Part shown: positions 7,297-16,789 of the stretch, piece after piece
Layout: the number at the start of each line of letters is the position of its first letter
Position numbering within the stretch: the stretch's first letter is position 1
From: Bog-473 sp963730785
GTDB taxonomy: Bacteria > Actinomycetota > Acidimicrobiia > Acidimicrobiales > RAAP-2
Assembly (NCBI GenBank): GCA_963730785.1
Contig: CAVSTF010000015.1
Coordinates: 1-64,000, forward strand
Direction: 5' to 3'
Length of the DNA: 64,000 nt
Translations under genes and position numbers: made by a program
Notes under the pieces: model-generated
What the model was told of the DNA's origin: nothing
What the model saw: the letters and a program-made list of their open reading frames with translations, nothing else
Databases searched by the model: none

Positions 7297-8777
7297 ATGC
7301 ACACGATTGGACACTGGATCGACGGGAAGGCAACCGTTGGAGCGTCGGAGCGAGTCGGACCCGTCTTCGATCCGGCGCAAGGCGTGCAGACCGCCACGGT
7401 AGCGCTGGCCTCAGCTGGTGAAGTGGCCGATGTAGTGGCCATTGCCGCTCGGGCGGCCGCCGATTGGTCGGCGAGCTCACTGAGCGTCCGGGCCGCCGCG
7501 CTCTTCCGCTTCCGCGAGCTACTTGACCAGCATCGCCAGGACCTCGCTGCTCTGATTACGGCCGAACACGGCAAAGTGCTCAGCGATGCCGCCGGCGAGG
7601 TGGCCCGTGGCCTGGAGAACGTGGAGTTCGCCTGCGCCATCCCTCACTTATTGAAGGGGTCGCACTCGACCGAGGTGTCGTTCGGAGTTGACGTGCATAC
7701 GTTGCTGCAACCCCTCGGAGTAGTGGCCGGCATCACTCCATTCAACTTCCCGGTCATGGTGCCACTCTGGATGCTGGCCAATGCCATCGCCTGCGGAAAC
7801 TCCTTCATTCTCAAGCCCTCGGAGAAGGACCCATCGCCGTCACTGCTCTTGGCCGAGCTGGTCCAACAGGCGGGGGTACCCGACGGGGTGTTCAACGTCG
7901 TCCAGGGTGACAGCGAAGCGGTGGATGCGCTGCTCACCCATCCCGACATGGCCGCGATCTCCTTCGTTGGGAGTACCCCCGTCGCCCGCCACATATACGA
8001 AACGGGCACCAAAATGGGCAAGCGAGTTCAGGCGCTGGGAGGGGCGAAGAACCACATGGTCGTTCTACCTGACGCCGATGTCGCCGCCGCCGCCGATGCT
8101 GCCATCTCCGCCGGATACGGTTCGGCCGGCGAGCGGTGCATGGCCATCTCGGTTGTTGTTGCCGTCGGGTCCATTGCCGAGCCATTGGTGGCCGCCATCG
8201 CCGAACGTATTCCGTCGGTGGTCGTCGGCCCAGGCGTCGATCCGATCTCTCAGATGGGACCGCTCGTCACGGCGGAGCATCGAGCGCGGTCCTCTCGTAT
8301 ATCGATGGTTCAGAAGCGGAAGGCGCCACTCTGGTGGTGGACGGGCGGGGTGACTGGCCGTCCGGTTTCTACCTCGGATGCACTCTTCTCGACCACGTGT
8401 CTCCTGGGATGAAGGTCTATGACGATGAGATATTCGGCCCGGTCCTCGGCGTCGTACGGGTCGGAACATATGACGATGCCGTCAAACTGATCAATGCCAA
8501 CCCGTACGGCAATGGCGTCGCCGTGTTCACCCGCGATGGCGGTATCGCCCGCCGCTTTCAGCTTGATGTGACCGTCGGCATGGTCGGAGTGAATGTCTCC
8601 ATCCCGGTCCCGGTTGGATTCCATTCATTCGGGGGATGGAAGTCGTCGCTCTTTGGTGACAGTGCCATGTATGGCCCGGAAGGGATCCGCTTCTATACCC
8701 GACCCAAGGTGGTCACCACCCGCTGGCCCGATCCGGCGACCAGCGCCATCGACCTCGGTTTCCCCCGGACCCGCTAA
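7297..8777 (+). pseudogene. mmsA: Methylmalonate-semialdehyde dehydrogenase, frameshifted
   Basis: This CoA-acylating aldehyde dehydrogenase is used in valine and myo-inositol breakdown. The first frame starts at ATG 7297 (MHTIGHWIDG), contains ITPFNFPVMVP and the catalytic cysteine in GSAGERCMA (about residue 281), and loses homology after AEHRAR. The family sequence resumes in another frame from 8289 (SYIDGSEAEGATLVVDG) and ends normally (FFGG-type motif SFGGWKSSLFGD). One missing G in the GG at 8288-8289 would restore a full protein of about 494 residues. It may be a sequence error rather than gene loss. Confidence 0.85.
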
Positions 8778-9628
8778 AGCGAAGCCGCCCACTCAATCAG
8801 CTGAGGAGTCAAAAGTGGCCAGCGGGAGAAAATACCCACACCGGAAGCGGCCTCCTCGGTGCGCTCGGTCCATTCCCGGTCGCCCCAGGGTGGTTCAACC
8901 AGCTTCGCCTGGGGAAGCAAGGCAACCAGGCTTTCGGATGTGGACCGGGTGTGGTGGGGATCGCTCTTTCCGCTTCGAAACACGAGAGCAGGTATATCCA
9001 TTGCTCTGGCGTCCGCGTCGGCGAGACCGGGCACCAGCTCGTCGAGTCGGGGGCAGTACGCCAGCATCCATTGCTCAAGAGTCTTGACAAAGGATTGAGG
9101 ATCCTGAGCCAGGAACCGGGCTCGATTGCCCAGGTTGCGCTCGAGAGGTTCCGCCCACGCCGGTAGTGCAGCGACCGCCTCCATCCCGTATCTCCAGGCG
9201 GCGGCGATGGAATCTCCGCAGTAGTGGGTAGCCAGCGTCAGCAACCCATATGGGCCCCCACTGATCCACCACAGAGCCAAGGCGCGTGTGGACTCGGGGT
9301 GCCGAGCGGCGGTGAGTAGCGAGACGCGGGACCCGCCCGAGCCTCCAATGACGACGGCTGGCGCCATGTCCAAATGGTCCAGGAGTTGGGCGAGCACATC
9401 GGCCTGCATGGCCGACTCGGAGCTCCCCTCGAAGCACACATCCGACGCTCCTGTATTGGGGCGGTCCCAAATCAGGACCCGCTTACCGGTCGAGGCCAAC
9501 GTCCCCGCAAGCTCTCTGACCCCAGGACTGTCCTTACTGAACCGACCTCCCGGAGTGATGACCCAGGGATCGCCATCCCCGATCGTCTCGTATGCGATCC
9601 CGAGACCGTTGATGTGCTCCACTGGCAT
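8774..9628 (-). CDS. Alpha/beta hydrolase
   Basis: This is a 284-residue cytoplasmic alpha/beta-fold hydrolase. The nucleophile elbow is GGSGGS (Ser97), and an oxyanion region HG-like segment is replaced by TPGGRF. A late aspartate (about residue 218, FRSGKSDPHH) and a C-terminal acidic or histidine residue would complete a triad, but the final histidine is not obvious. The substrate cannot be predicted. Its stop overlaps the end of mmsA by 4 bases (convergent), and it diverges from the amidohydrolase gene at 9687, with 58 bases between the starts. Confidence 0.8.
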   Translation of the reverse strand: MPVEHINGLGIAYETIGDGDPWVITPGGRFSKDSPGVRELAGTLASTGKRVLIWDRPNTGASDVCFEGSSESAMQADVLAQLLDHLDMAPAVVIGGSGGSRVSLLTAARHPESTRALALWWISGGPYGLLTLATHYCGDSIAAAWRYGMEAVAALPAWAEPLERNLGNRARFLAQDPQSFVKTLEQWMLAYCPRLDELVPGLADADARAMDIPALVFRSGKSDPHHTRSTSESLVALLPQAKLVEPPWGDREWTERTEEAASGVGIFSRWPLLTPQLIEWAASL

Positions 9629-9686
9629 GCGCCGGACCCCCTTCAGCTCTAGGGTATTTCAATCATCAGGAAGCGGGGGGAGCAAC

Positions 9687-10853
9687 ATGGCACTGGCACT
9701 TGAGGGTCTCCGAGTAATCGACGCGGATACACACTTGACCGAAGCGCACGATCTGTGGACGAGTCGGGCGCCCGCCAAGTTCAAGCACCGAGTGCCCCAT
9801 GTAGAGCAGATTGAGGGTCGGCCCATGTGGGTGGTCGACGGGGTGGAGCTTGGCTTCGCTGGCGGTGGTGGAGTTATCGACCGCGAAGGCAATAAGGGAC
9901 GTGCACTCGAAGCGCTGTATGAGTGGACGCAGGACAGGATCCATCGTGGCGCCTTCGACCCAAAAGCCCGAATTGAGGTCATGGATGATTCGGGGATTTA
10001 CGCGCAAGTCTGCTTTCCCAACTCCGTCGGCTTGGGCGGCCAAGGTCTTTCCGATGTGGTCAAAGATCCCGAGCTCCGGCTGGCCTGCGTGCAGATCTAC
10101 AACGACGCCATCGCCGAGATACAGGAGGAGTCCAACAATCGACTTCTTCCCATGCCGATCATGCCGGCCTGGGATGTAGCGGAGTCCGTTGTTGAGGCGG
10201 AGCGAGTCGCCGGCCTCGGACTGCGTGGCATCAACCTGACGTCGGACACCCAAGATCTGGGCGGACCCGACCTGGCCAGCCTGGAATGGGACCCGCTGTG
10301 GGACGTCTGCGCCGACCTCCAATTGCCGGTGCACTTTCACATCGGAGCCAGCCTGACGACGATGACCTACTTCGGGACCTACCCCTGGGCATCGCAGAAT
10401 GACGACACCAAGCTGGCTATCGGTGGCGCCCTCCTCTTCATCGGTAACGCCCGCGTGGTTACCAACATCATTTTGAGCGGAATGCTCGAGCGTCACCCGA
10501 CCATGAAGATGGTCTCGGTCGAAAGTGGCGTCGGTTGGATTCCATTCATCCTTGAGGCCCTCGACTATGAGATGTCGGAAAACGCTCCAAAGGAGCTCGA
10601 CAAGCTGTCCATGTTGCCTTCGGAGTACTTCAAGCGACAGCTGTATGCCACGTTCTGGTTCGAGAAGAACAACGTCCCCGCGCTCATTGCCTCGGTGGGC
10701 GAGGACAACGTCCTCTTTGAGACCGACTTTCCCCACCCCACTTGCCTGTACCCCAAGCCATTGGAAACGGTGGCCGACAAGATGTCCACCCTCGCACCGG
10801 CGGTACAACGCAAGGTCTTAGGGGAGAACGCAGCCAAGCTCTACCGCATCTAA
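9687..10853 (+). CDS. Amidohydrolase-family (amidohydrolase 2) metal-dependent hydrolase
   Basis: This is a 388-residue TIM-barrel protein of the amidohydrolase-2/ACMSD-like group. The N-terminal metal motif is DADTHL (residues 12-17), in place of the more usual DxHxH. HFHIG is near residue 216 and a C-terminal aspartate lies in ETDFPHP (about 350). The ATG at 9687 has GGGGGGAG upstream. The frame extends to 9288, but that part is antisense to the hydrolase. Such proteins often hydrolyse or decarboxylate small carboxylates. The substrate is not predictable, and no operon partner lies on the same strand. Confidence 0.85.
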   Translation: MALALEGLRVIDADTHLTEAHDLWTSRAPAKFKHRVPHVEQIEGRPMWVVDGVELGFAGGGGVIDREGNKGRALEALYEWTQDRIHRGAFDPKARIEVMDDSGIYAQVCFPNSVGLGGQGLSDVVKDPELRLACVQIYNDAIAEIQEESNNRLLPMPIMPAWDVAESVVEAERVAGLGLRGINLTSDTQDLGGPDLASLEWDPLWDVCADLQLPVHFHIGASLTTMTYFGTYPWASQNDDTKLAIGGALLFIGNARVVTNIILSGMLERHPTMKMVSVESGVGWIPFILEALDYEMSENAPKELDKLSMLPSEYFKRQLYATFWFEKNNVPALIASVGEDNVLFETDFPHPTCLYPKPLETVADKMSTLAPAVQRKVLGENAAKLYRI

Positions 10854-10929
10854 TCCTGGAGTGGCGCGAAAACTCGTCCGTATTTCAGGTGGACTTCGAC
10901 CTACGGTGTCGTCATTGCCCAAGTGGGTG

Positions 10930-12266
10930 TCAATTCTCGACGGCGAACAGCCTCCACTCATCAGGCACGCCCTTTAGGACATGAGTGCCGTGCTCGGACG
11001 TGGCGATACCTGAGCCGACGAGGTGACCCCTGACGCCCTCCGACACGAAGACTTCGCCCGCCCCCGCCAGATCGCAGATGCGCTTGGCAATGTTGACGGT
11101 CAGGCCCGCCACATCATCGTTCCGGAATTCGACCTCACCCGTGTGAACGCCTGCCCTCACTTGGATCCCGATGCCTTTCGCCGCCGTTGCTATCTCCGTA
11201 GCGGCGCGGACCGCACGCGTGGTGGCATCGAACGTAGCTAGGAACCCGTCGCCAAGATTCCTGATTTCGCGACCCCGGTGGCGAGCGAAGGCTGCTCGGA
11301 CCATAGCGTCATGTTGGTCGGTCATCGCGCCCATTTTCGATGCCCCATAGCGGCAGCCTGCTCGGTCGAGCTGACAATGTCGGTGAAGAGAATGGCAGCC
11401 ATGACTACATCGCCATCCACCCCCTGGTGAGTGCCGGTGAGGAATTCCTCGATCTCGTCTAGGAGGGCGTCAGTATCGCCCACGAAAAAGTAATGGTCCT
11501 CGCCAGGCAACTCAATGAACTTGGCATCAGGGATGTGTTCAGCCAGGTAACGACCGGCCCCGACGCGAACGTAGCGGTCCCCCTCGCGATGCAAAACGAG
11601 AGTCGGAACCGAGAGAGCCGGCAGTAGGTGCCTCACATCTCGCTGAACGTTGTCCCTCCACGCGGTCATTGCATCGCGAGGGAGGCCAAAACGTTGACAC
11701 CGCGCCAACCATGAGCGGAACGCTTCGTCATTGGATTTGCTGGGGGCCACAACTTCTACAGTCGCGCCGGTCCCCCATGTGTCCCTCACTAAGGCGACGT
11801 GTTGGTCCAGCGTCTCTCGGGATAGACCCCAGGGGTATCCATCTTCTTGCACATAGTGGGCATAAGCATCAATGAGGATTAACGCCTTCACCCGCTCGGG
11901 GTAGATGGTCGCGTAGCTGATGGCGAACGGACCGCCGTCCCCTGATGCCACGAGCACGACCCGCTCACACTCGGCCTGGTCGAGCACCGCGGTGAGGTCG
12001 CCATAGTGCACTGCTTCGTCAGAATCGAACCCCGGCGTGAGGCCGCCGGAGGCCCCGCCACCCCTAGCCTCCAGCCATACGGTTTGGCTGAATCCACGTA
12101 GGCGCTTGGCGAAGTGAACGAAACCGGGGTCGTCCCATAGGAGGTCGAGTGGTATGGCCGGTGGCTGGAAGAACAGGAGCTCCAAAGGCCCTTGGCCGGT
12201 GACTTGGTAGGCAATACTCACCCCGTCTGGGGCCGAGGCATACCTCGTCTCGGGTCGGTCGTTCAC
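10930..12266 (-). pseudogene. Alpha/beta hydrolase-class III adenylate cyclase fusion, frameshifted
   Basis: The N-terminal frame starts at GTG 12266 (NDRPETRYASAPDG) and holds an alpha/beta hydrolase with VASGDGG in the nucleophile-elbow position, then the first cyclase strand (ILFTDIVSSTEQ). It stops at 11322 right after GHRKWAR. The rest of the cyclase continues in another frame (LTDQHDA-like start, then EIRNLGDGFLATF, VRAGVHTGEVE and VNIAKRI) to 10930. The hydrolase-cyclase fusion is common in actinobacteria. The stop and a downstream ATG overlap as ATGA, so coupled translation of two halves is formally possible, but the break lies inside one catalytic domain. A one-base deletion is more likely. 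Confidence 0.85.
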
Positions 12267-12475
12267 GGCCGTCAGTCTGTCGCAAGTAACCCCTGGATGC
12301 CTAGACAAGGTCGCTCGCAAGGGCGTCCTGGAAATCTCCAACGGAGTGCCGTCCCGAGTTGACCGGCGTCTGATCTGTACAAACGAAGGACACAAAACTG
12401 CAGTCTCAGACGGTCACTGGCGGACACAAACGGATCCCCGTTTCCCCAGGTCAGGGGGCGCGGTGAAGTCCTCTG

Positions 12476-12551
12476 TTGGAGATGGCGATCAGGATGAAAC
12501 TTGTTCGACATCCATCGCGATGAAACTACCGGCCCTAGGGTCGGCGGTTTC
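12476..12551. repeat. Two-hairpin dispersed element, copy B (terminator-like)
   Basis: Copy B has the same 51-base core as copy A at 4037, with no gaps. Hairpin I keeps its stem: the pair that is G-C in copy A (bases 7 and 36 of the core) is A-T here, a compensatory change, while one other pair is lost. Hairpin II has a different sequence but the same form: GAAAC (12522-12526) pairs with GTTTC (12547-12551) around CCGGCCC-TA-GGGTCGG. It lies just upstream of the monooxygenase gene. See copy A. Confidence 0.55.
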
Positions 12552-12593
12552 ACGCTGATTCATTAGTTCGTGTGGTCCTATCGAGGAGCGAGA

Positions 12594-14393
12594 GTGGAGC
12601 AAAAGTCCGACAACGAGAACGGCTTCTCGGTTGACGAGCTACGGCAGCGGTACCGGAAAGAGCAGCAGAAGCGAATCCGTCCAGATGGGATGGCCCAGTG
12701 GCGCGAGCTGGGAGATGAGTTGGACCGTGACCCCTTCGTCGAGCCCGGCTTCACTCGGGACCCGGTGACGGAAGAGACCACCGTCGTGATCGTTGGGGGT
12801 GGTTTCGCCGGGATGCTGACGGCGATCGACCTGGTCAAGCACGGGATCAACGACGTGCGCATCGTAGAAAGGGCGGGGGACTTCGGCGGGACCTGGTACT
12901 GGAACCGGTATCCGGGCTGCATGTGCGACGTCGAGTCGTATGTGTACCTGCCGCTCCTGGAGGAGACGGGCTTCATGCCTTCGGAGCGTTATGCCAGCGC
13001 ACCCGAGATATTCGAATACTCCAAGTTGCTGGCCCGGACATTCGATCTCTACCCGCGCGCTCTCTTCCAGACCGACGTCACCGGGGCGGTGTGGGATGAA
13101 AAGGCGCTGCGCTGGGAAGTCACCACTAGCCGTGACGATCGGCTCTCAACCCGATTCCTGGTGCTGGCCGGAGGAATTCTCCACAAGGCCAAGCTGCCGG
13201 GGATATCCGGGATCGACGACTTCGAGGGCAAGGCCTTCCACACCAGCCGCTGGGACTACACCTACACCGGCGGCAGCCCCACTAGTCCCATGGATCAGCT
13301 CGCCGACAAGCGTGTCGGCGTTATTGGCACCGGTGCCACTGCGGTACAGGTAGTCCCACAGGTCGCCCAAGCGGCTAAGGAGGTCTATGTCTTTCAACGC
13401 ACTCCGGGCGCAGTAGGCGTCCGCGGCCAACGGCCCACCGACGTCGAGTGGTTTCGGAGCCTGCAGCCGGGCTGGCAACACGAACGGATTGTCAACTTCA
13501 CCCAAGCGGTCACTGGAGCCCAGCCCGAGACAGATCTGGTGGACGATGGCTGGACTGAGGTCATGTGGGTCGACACTCAGAAGATGACGGAGTCTGATGA
13601 GGAAGCCGAGGCTCTCGAGCGAACCGACTTCGAGACCATGGAGGCGATACGGCAACGGGTCGCCGAAATTGTGGAGGACCCCGAAACGGCCGAAAAACTC
13701 AAGCCGTACTGGGGCAAGCATTGCAAGCGAGTGTGCTTCCATGACGACTACCTCTCGGCATTCAACCGACCCAATGTGCACTTGGTGGACACTAAGGGCC
13801 GCGGTGTCGATGCCATCTCCACCCAAGGCCCCGTCGTGAACGGTGTTGAGTACCCAGTGGACCTGCTCATTTACGCCTCCGGCTTCGAGGTCACTACGGA
13901 TCTGCACAAGCGGCTGGGATTCGACCCCAAGGGTGTGGGGGGCACGCCACTGTCGGAACGGTGGGCCCAAGGTGCCCACACGTTGCATGGCGTGATGGCG
14001 AGCGGGTTCCCCAACCTGCTCCTGATCAGCCTCGTGCAGGGAGGTTTCGGGACAAACTTTTCCCATCTCCTGTCCGAAGCGGCCAAACACGTGGCCCATA
14101 TCGTCGAGGCCTGCGAAAATCAGGGAATCATCGCGATTGAGCCCGAGACGGCAGCGGAGGAGGAGTGGCTTTCCGTACTTCACGGCGTCGGCTTCGGTCA
14201 TGCTCGCTACTTCGCCAGCTGCACGCCCAGCTTCTACAACAGCGAGCAGCAGGCTATCGATACTCGGGCGGCCCGCAATCTGACCTACTCGGGGAGTCTG
14301 CTGGACTACGTCGGGTTTCTCGAGGGTTGGCGCGAGGATCCGGGATTCCCGGGCGTCAAGACCCTGACTGCCGAGTCGCTCGAACAGCGCTGA
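12594..14393 (+). CDS. Flavin-containing monooxygenase, Baeyer-Villiger type
   Basis: This is a 599-residue FAD/NADPH monooxygenase. It has a first dinucleotide motif (VVIVGGGFAGM, about residue 64), the type I BVMO fingerprint FEGKAFHTSRWD (about 205-216, matching FxGxxxHxxxW-P/D), and a second nucleotide motif GVIGTGATA (about 245). Type I BVMOs insert oxygen next to a ketone, giving esters or lactones. The GTG at 12594 is chosen because GAGGAGCGA lies immediately upstream. The N-terminal extension (about 55 residues) is typical of the steroid/cyclic-ketone BVMO group. The substrate is unknown. Confidence 0.88.
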   Translation: MEQKSDNENGFSVDELRQRYRKEQQKRIRPDGMAQWRELGDELDRDPFVEPGFTRDPVTEETTVVIVGGGFAGMLTAIDLVKHGINDVRIVERAGDFGGTWYWNRYPGCMCDVESYVYLPLLEETGFMPSERYASAPEIFEYSKLLARTFDLYPRALFQTDVTGAVWDEKALRWEVTTSRDDRLSTRFLVLAGGILHKAKLPGISGIDDFEGKAFHTSRWDYTYTGGSPTSPMDQLADKRVGVIGTGATAVQVVPQVAQAAKEVYVFQRTPGAVGVRGQRPTDVEWFRSLQPGWQHERIVNFTQAVTGAQPETDLVDDGWTEVMWVDTQKMTESDEEAEALERTDFETMEAIRQRVAEIVEDPETAEKLKPYWGKHCKRVCFHDDYLSAFNRPNVHLVDTKGRGVDAISTQGPVVNGVEYPVDLLIYASGFEVTTDLHKRLGFDPKGVGGTPLSERWAQGAHTLHGVMASGFPNLLLISLVQGGFGTNFSHLLSEAAKHVAHIVEACENQGIIAIEPETAAEEEWLSVLHGVGFGHARYFASCTPSFYNSEQQAIDTRAARNLTYSGSLLDYVGFLEGWREDPGFPGVKTLTAESLEQR

Positions 14394-14480
14394 GCCGTTT
14401 CACCTAATCGTAGGCAGACATTCGGTAGCTACTGTCTCGCTGACATACTTCCGATGACCACTAATTTTTCTCGCATTACG

Positions 14481-15433
14481 TCATGCGTCTCGGCTCAGCA
14501 CTCTCCAAAACGAGAGCGCTATGAGGCCGGCAGCAAGCACGAGGAAGATCCCAGACTCGATGCCCTGAAATGCCCAGAACCGATTGGCCGGTTGAAATGT
14601 GAACGCATTCGAGTATCCATGCGAGGTCAGGCAACTGACGATTCCGCTCTTGTCGATGGATGCTCCAGTTCCACAAGCGCAGGGATTTCGGAGGGACTCG
14701 ATCCTCTTCCCAGGGCTACGTGACCACCCGGTCCTACGAGGCCCTGCGAAATAAGCCAAGATCCCGGAGGCGGATTGCTTCCGGGTCCGGAGATGGTTGC
14801 GGTCTTGACTAGAGGTGTCAGGTAGTGCGGGCGCAGGTAGATGCCGACAGCGGCTCGAAGGAGAACAAATCCGCCAAGCGTCGTAGCGATCGCCGGCAGT
14901 ACTCGACGGAAGAACGAGCCCACCGCAATACCGAGGGCGACGGCAAACAACGAATAGGCGATCGGTGTGATTCCCTGTTGGTCAAAAGCGTCGAATCGAG
15001 AACCTAACGCATTCTCGGGAATTCGCCACCAGAGAACTGCCAGTGACACGACGGCACCCCAGATGGTGGCGGCACTGAGACACCACACGATATTGGAACT
15101 GAGCCAACGCCTCCGCGTCACCCCTTGGGTCCACATCAGGTTATGAGTCCCATCTTCGAGTTCCTTGGCTACGAGCGGCGCTCCCCAGAACAGTCCAAAC
15201 AAGAGAGGCACCACGATCGAAAGGTTCACGATGTCGAAGATTGCGCCGTCTCCGCTGAAGAGCTGCCCCTGCCCATTGGCACAACTCTGAGTAAGTGCGC
15301 AGGTTGCTAGGAACTGGTGATAGTCGTTGGCCATCACGAGGCCCGTGATCAGAAGGATCACCACGAAGACAGCGAGGGCTCCAGCCGCAAAATAAGCCTG
15401 TCCCCGATGCAGCCGCCAGATCAACTGATTCAT
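14481..15433 (-). pseudogene. ABC-2-type transporter permease, frameshifted near the C-terminus
   Basis: This membrane subunit of an ABC exporter has six predicted helices. The first frame (15433 to about 14700) begins MNQLIWRLHRGQ and contains the conserved LVAKELEDGTHNLMWTQGVTRRRW. The last part (SIDKSGIVSCLTSHGYSN, then a terminal helix GIFLVLAAGLIALSFWR) is in another frame ending at 14481. A single-base indel around 14650-14725, in a run-rich stretch (GCCCTGGGAAG), would restore a permease of about 317 residues. Its start overlaps the ATPase stop by 4 bases, so the two are coupled. Confidence 0.8.
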
Positions 15434-16341
15434 GACGCCACCTCCTCTGCCAGCCTTAGATTCTGCGTCCGGACGTCGCCAATGCCCATGTAGGCGACGA
15501 TGATGTCCTCCAGTCCGAGTTCACCGATTTCCCAAGAAGGGTCAAGTACAGGACCCTCAATTCGTGCCACCAACCGAAGTTGGTTTGTGGTTGAAGTGCT
15601 CTTAACCACCTTGATCGATGGTTCGATATTGGTGAGTGGCCGCTTTGGGCCGACCAGCATGCGGTGTGTGGCCAGAACGGATTCAATCTCGTCACACAGT
15701 TGCGCGTGACCGGACGCCAGCAAGATCACGTGATCACACACCCGTTCGAGATCATGAAGAAGGTGAGAGGACAACACGACGGAGAGATCACCGTCTGCAA
15801 CTGCCGCGGTGAGCGACGCCAAGAATTCCAACCGAGCAAGCGGGTCGAGCGCAGCAACCGGCTCGTCAAGCAGCAGGATCTTGGGCTGTTTCGCCAACGC
15901 TAAACCGAGGCCGACCTGTGCCCGCTGGCCTCCCGAGAGCCTTGCGATCGGTCGATCCATTGGGATCCCCAAGCCGGCAAGGCGATCGCGCGCTCCAGCG
16001 TCGTCCCAGGTCCGATTGACATGGGCACCAAGTCGCAAATGATCGTCTGCCGACAAGCGACGATAAAGAGGGACATCTTGAGCCAGATATCCAATGCTGG
16101 CCAAATAGTCCTCTGACTGCTCCGGTGGCCGACCGAGCACCAATGCGTCGCCCGCACTAGGAGTGGCCAATCCAACCAATAGGCGCAGAAGCGTCGTCTT
16201 ACCCGCTCCGTTCGGTCCAACAAGAGCGGAGACTCGACCTCGGGGCACCTCGATAGTGCATTCCTCAAGAGCCCAGTCGTTACCGAAGCGCTTGCCCAAG
16301 CTGTGTGTGCTGATGGCGGCAGAGTCGATGCACGAGTTCAT
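15430..16341 (-). CDS. ABC transporter ATP-binding protein
   Basis: This is a 303-residue ATPase with Walker A GPNGAGKTT (about residue 42), the signature LSGGQRAQ (about 134), Walker B ILLLDEP (about 154) and an H-loop histidine in LSSHLLHD. It energises the ABC-2 permease encoded next. It is encoded between a YtrA-like GntR repressor and the permease with 4-base overlaps on both sides, so the three genes form one operon. YtrA-type operons are often induced by cell-wall-active compounds. The exact cargo is unknown. Confidence 0.92.
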   Translation of the reverse strand: MNSCIDSAAISTHSLGKRFGNDWALEECTIEVPRGRVSALVGPNGAGKTTLLRLLVGLATPSAGDALVLGRPPEQSEDYLASIGYLAQDVPLYRRLSADDHLRLGAHVNRTWDDAGARDRLAGLGIPMDRPIARLSGGQRAQVGLGLALAKQPKILLLDEPVAALDPLARLEFLASLTAAVADGDLSVVLSSHLLHDLERVCDHVILLASGHAQLCDEIESVLATHRMLVGPKRPLTNIEPSIKVVKSTSTTNQLRLVARIEGPVLDPSWEIGELGLEDIIVAYMGIGDVRTQNLRLAEEVAS

Positions 16342-16754
16342 GCGAGCTTCTTCAGTCGGGACTTACGGAGCGTGTCTCTAACCATTGACTCAATCGACTC
16401 GTCATCGAGTCCTTCGGATCGTGCTGTCTGCACCCATCGATCCAATCCACGGGCGAGTCGAACCTGGGTGCCCGGCGGTGGGCCACTCGGTCGGCAGACA
16501 ATGAATGTGCCCACGCCCTGACGCCCCTCGACCAACCCTTCGTGTTCAAGCTCCCAGTACGCCTTCATCACCGTGTTGGGATTGACGGCTACTTCAGCCA
16601 CCACCTCTTTCACTGTCGGAAGCTTGTCCCCCACGTTCAACGCCCCCATGCGGAGCGCCTGCCTGATCTGTTCGACCAGTTGCATATAGGCCGGAACTCC
16701 GCTTGACGTGCTGAGGTGAAAGCTGATTGACTGCCTCAGGTGTTCACTAGTCAT
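16338..16754 (-). CDS. GntR-family regulator, YtrA subfamily
   Basis: This is a 138-residue repressor. The N-terminal winged helix spans about residues 12-80 (PAYMQLVEQIRQAL, then LPTVKEVVAEVAVNPNTVMKAYWELE). The short C-terminal tail without an effector domain is typical of the YtrA subfamily. It leads the GntR-ATPase-permease operon. Directly before its ATG lie TTGACA and TATAGT with a 16-bp spacer and 7 bases to the start codon, plus an 18-bp inverted repeat. Autoregulation and leaderless transcription are likely. Confidence 0.9.
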   Translation of the reverse strand: MTSEHLRQSISFHLSTSSGVPAYMQLVEQIRQALRMGALNVGDKLPTVKEVVAEVAVNPNTVMKAYWELEHEGLVEGRQGVGTFIVCRPSGPPPGTQVRLARGLDRWVQTARSEGLDDESIESMVRDTLRKSRLKKLA

Positions 16755-16789
16755 CTAGAGAACTATAGATACTTGAAGTCGATTGTCAA
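16753..16789 (-). promoter_or_regulatory. gntR promoter with overlapping operator-like repeat
   Basis: On the minus strand TTGACA (16784-16789), a 16-bp spacer and TATAGT (16762-16767) form a near-consensus promoter 7 bases before the ATG at 16754. ATCTA-N8-TAGAT (16753-16770) is a perfect 5-bp-arm inverted repeat covering the -10 and the start. It is a good candidate for the GntR binding site. The -10 overlaps the stop codon of the upstream DUF4232-like gene. Confidence 0.65.

Noticed and set aside
9666..10808. Long antisense open frame (380 codons) opposite the amidohydrolase gene
   Set aside because: Typical GC-biased shadow: no motif or ribosome-binding site, and the opposite frame is a clear enzyme.
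13146..14201. Long antisense open frame opposite the monooxygenase
   Set aside because: Shadow of a high-GC coding gene with no recognisable domain.
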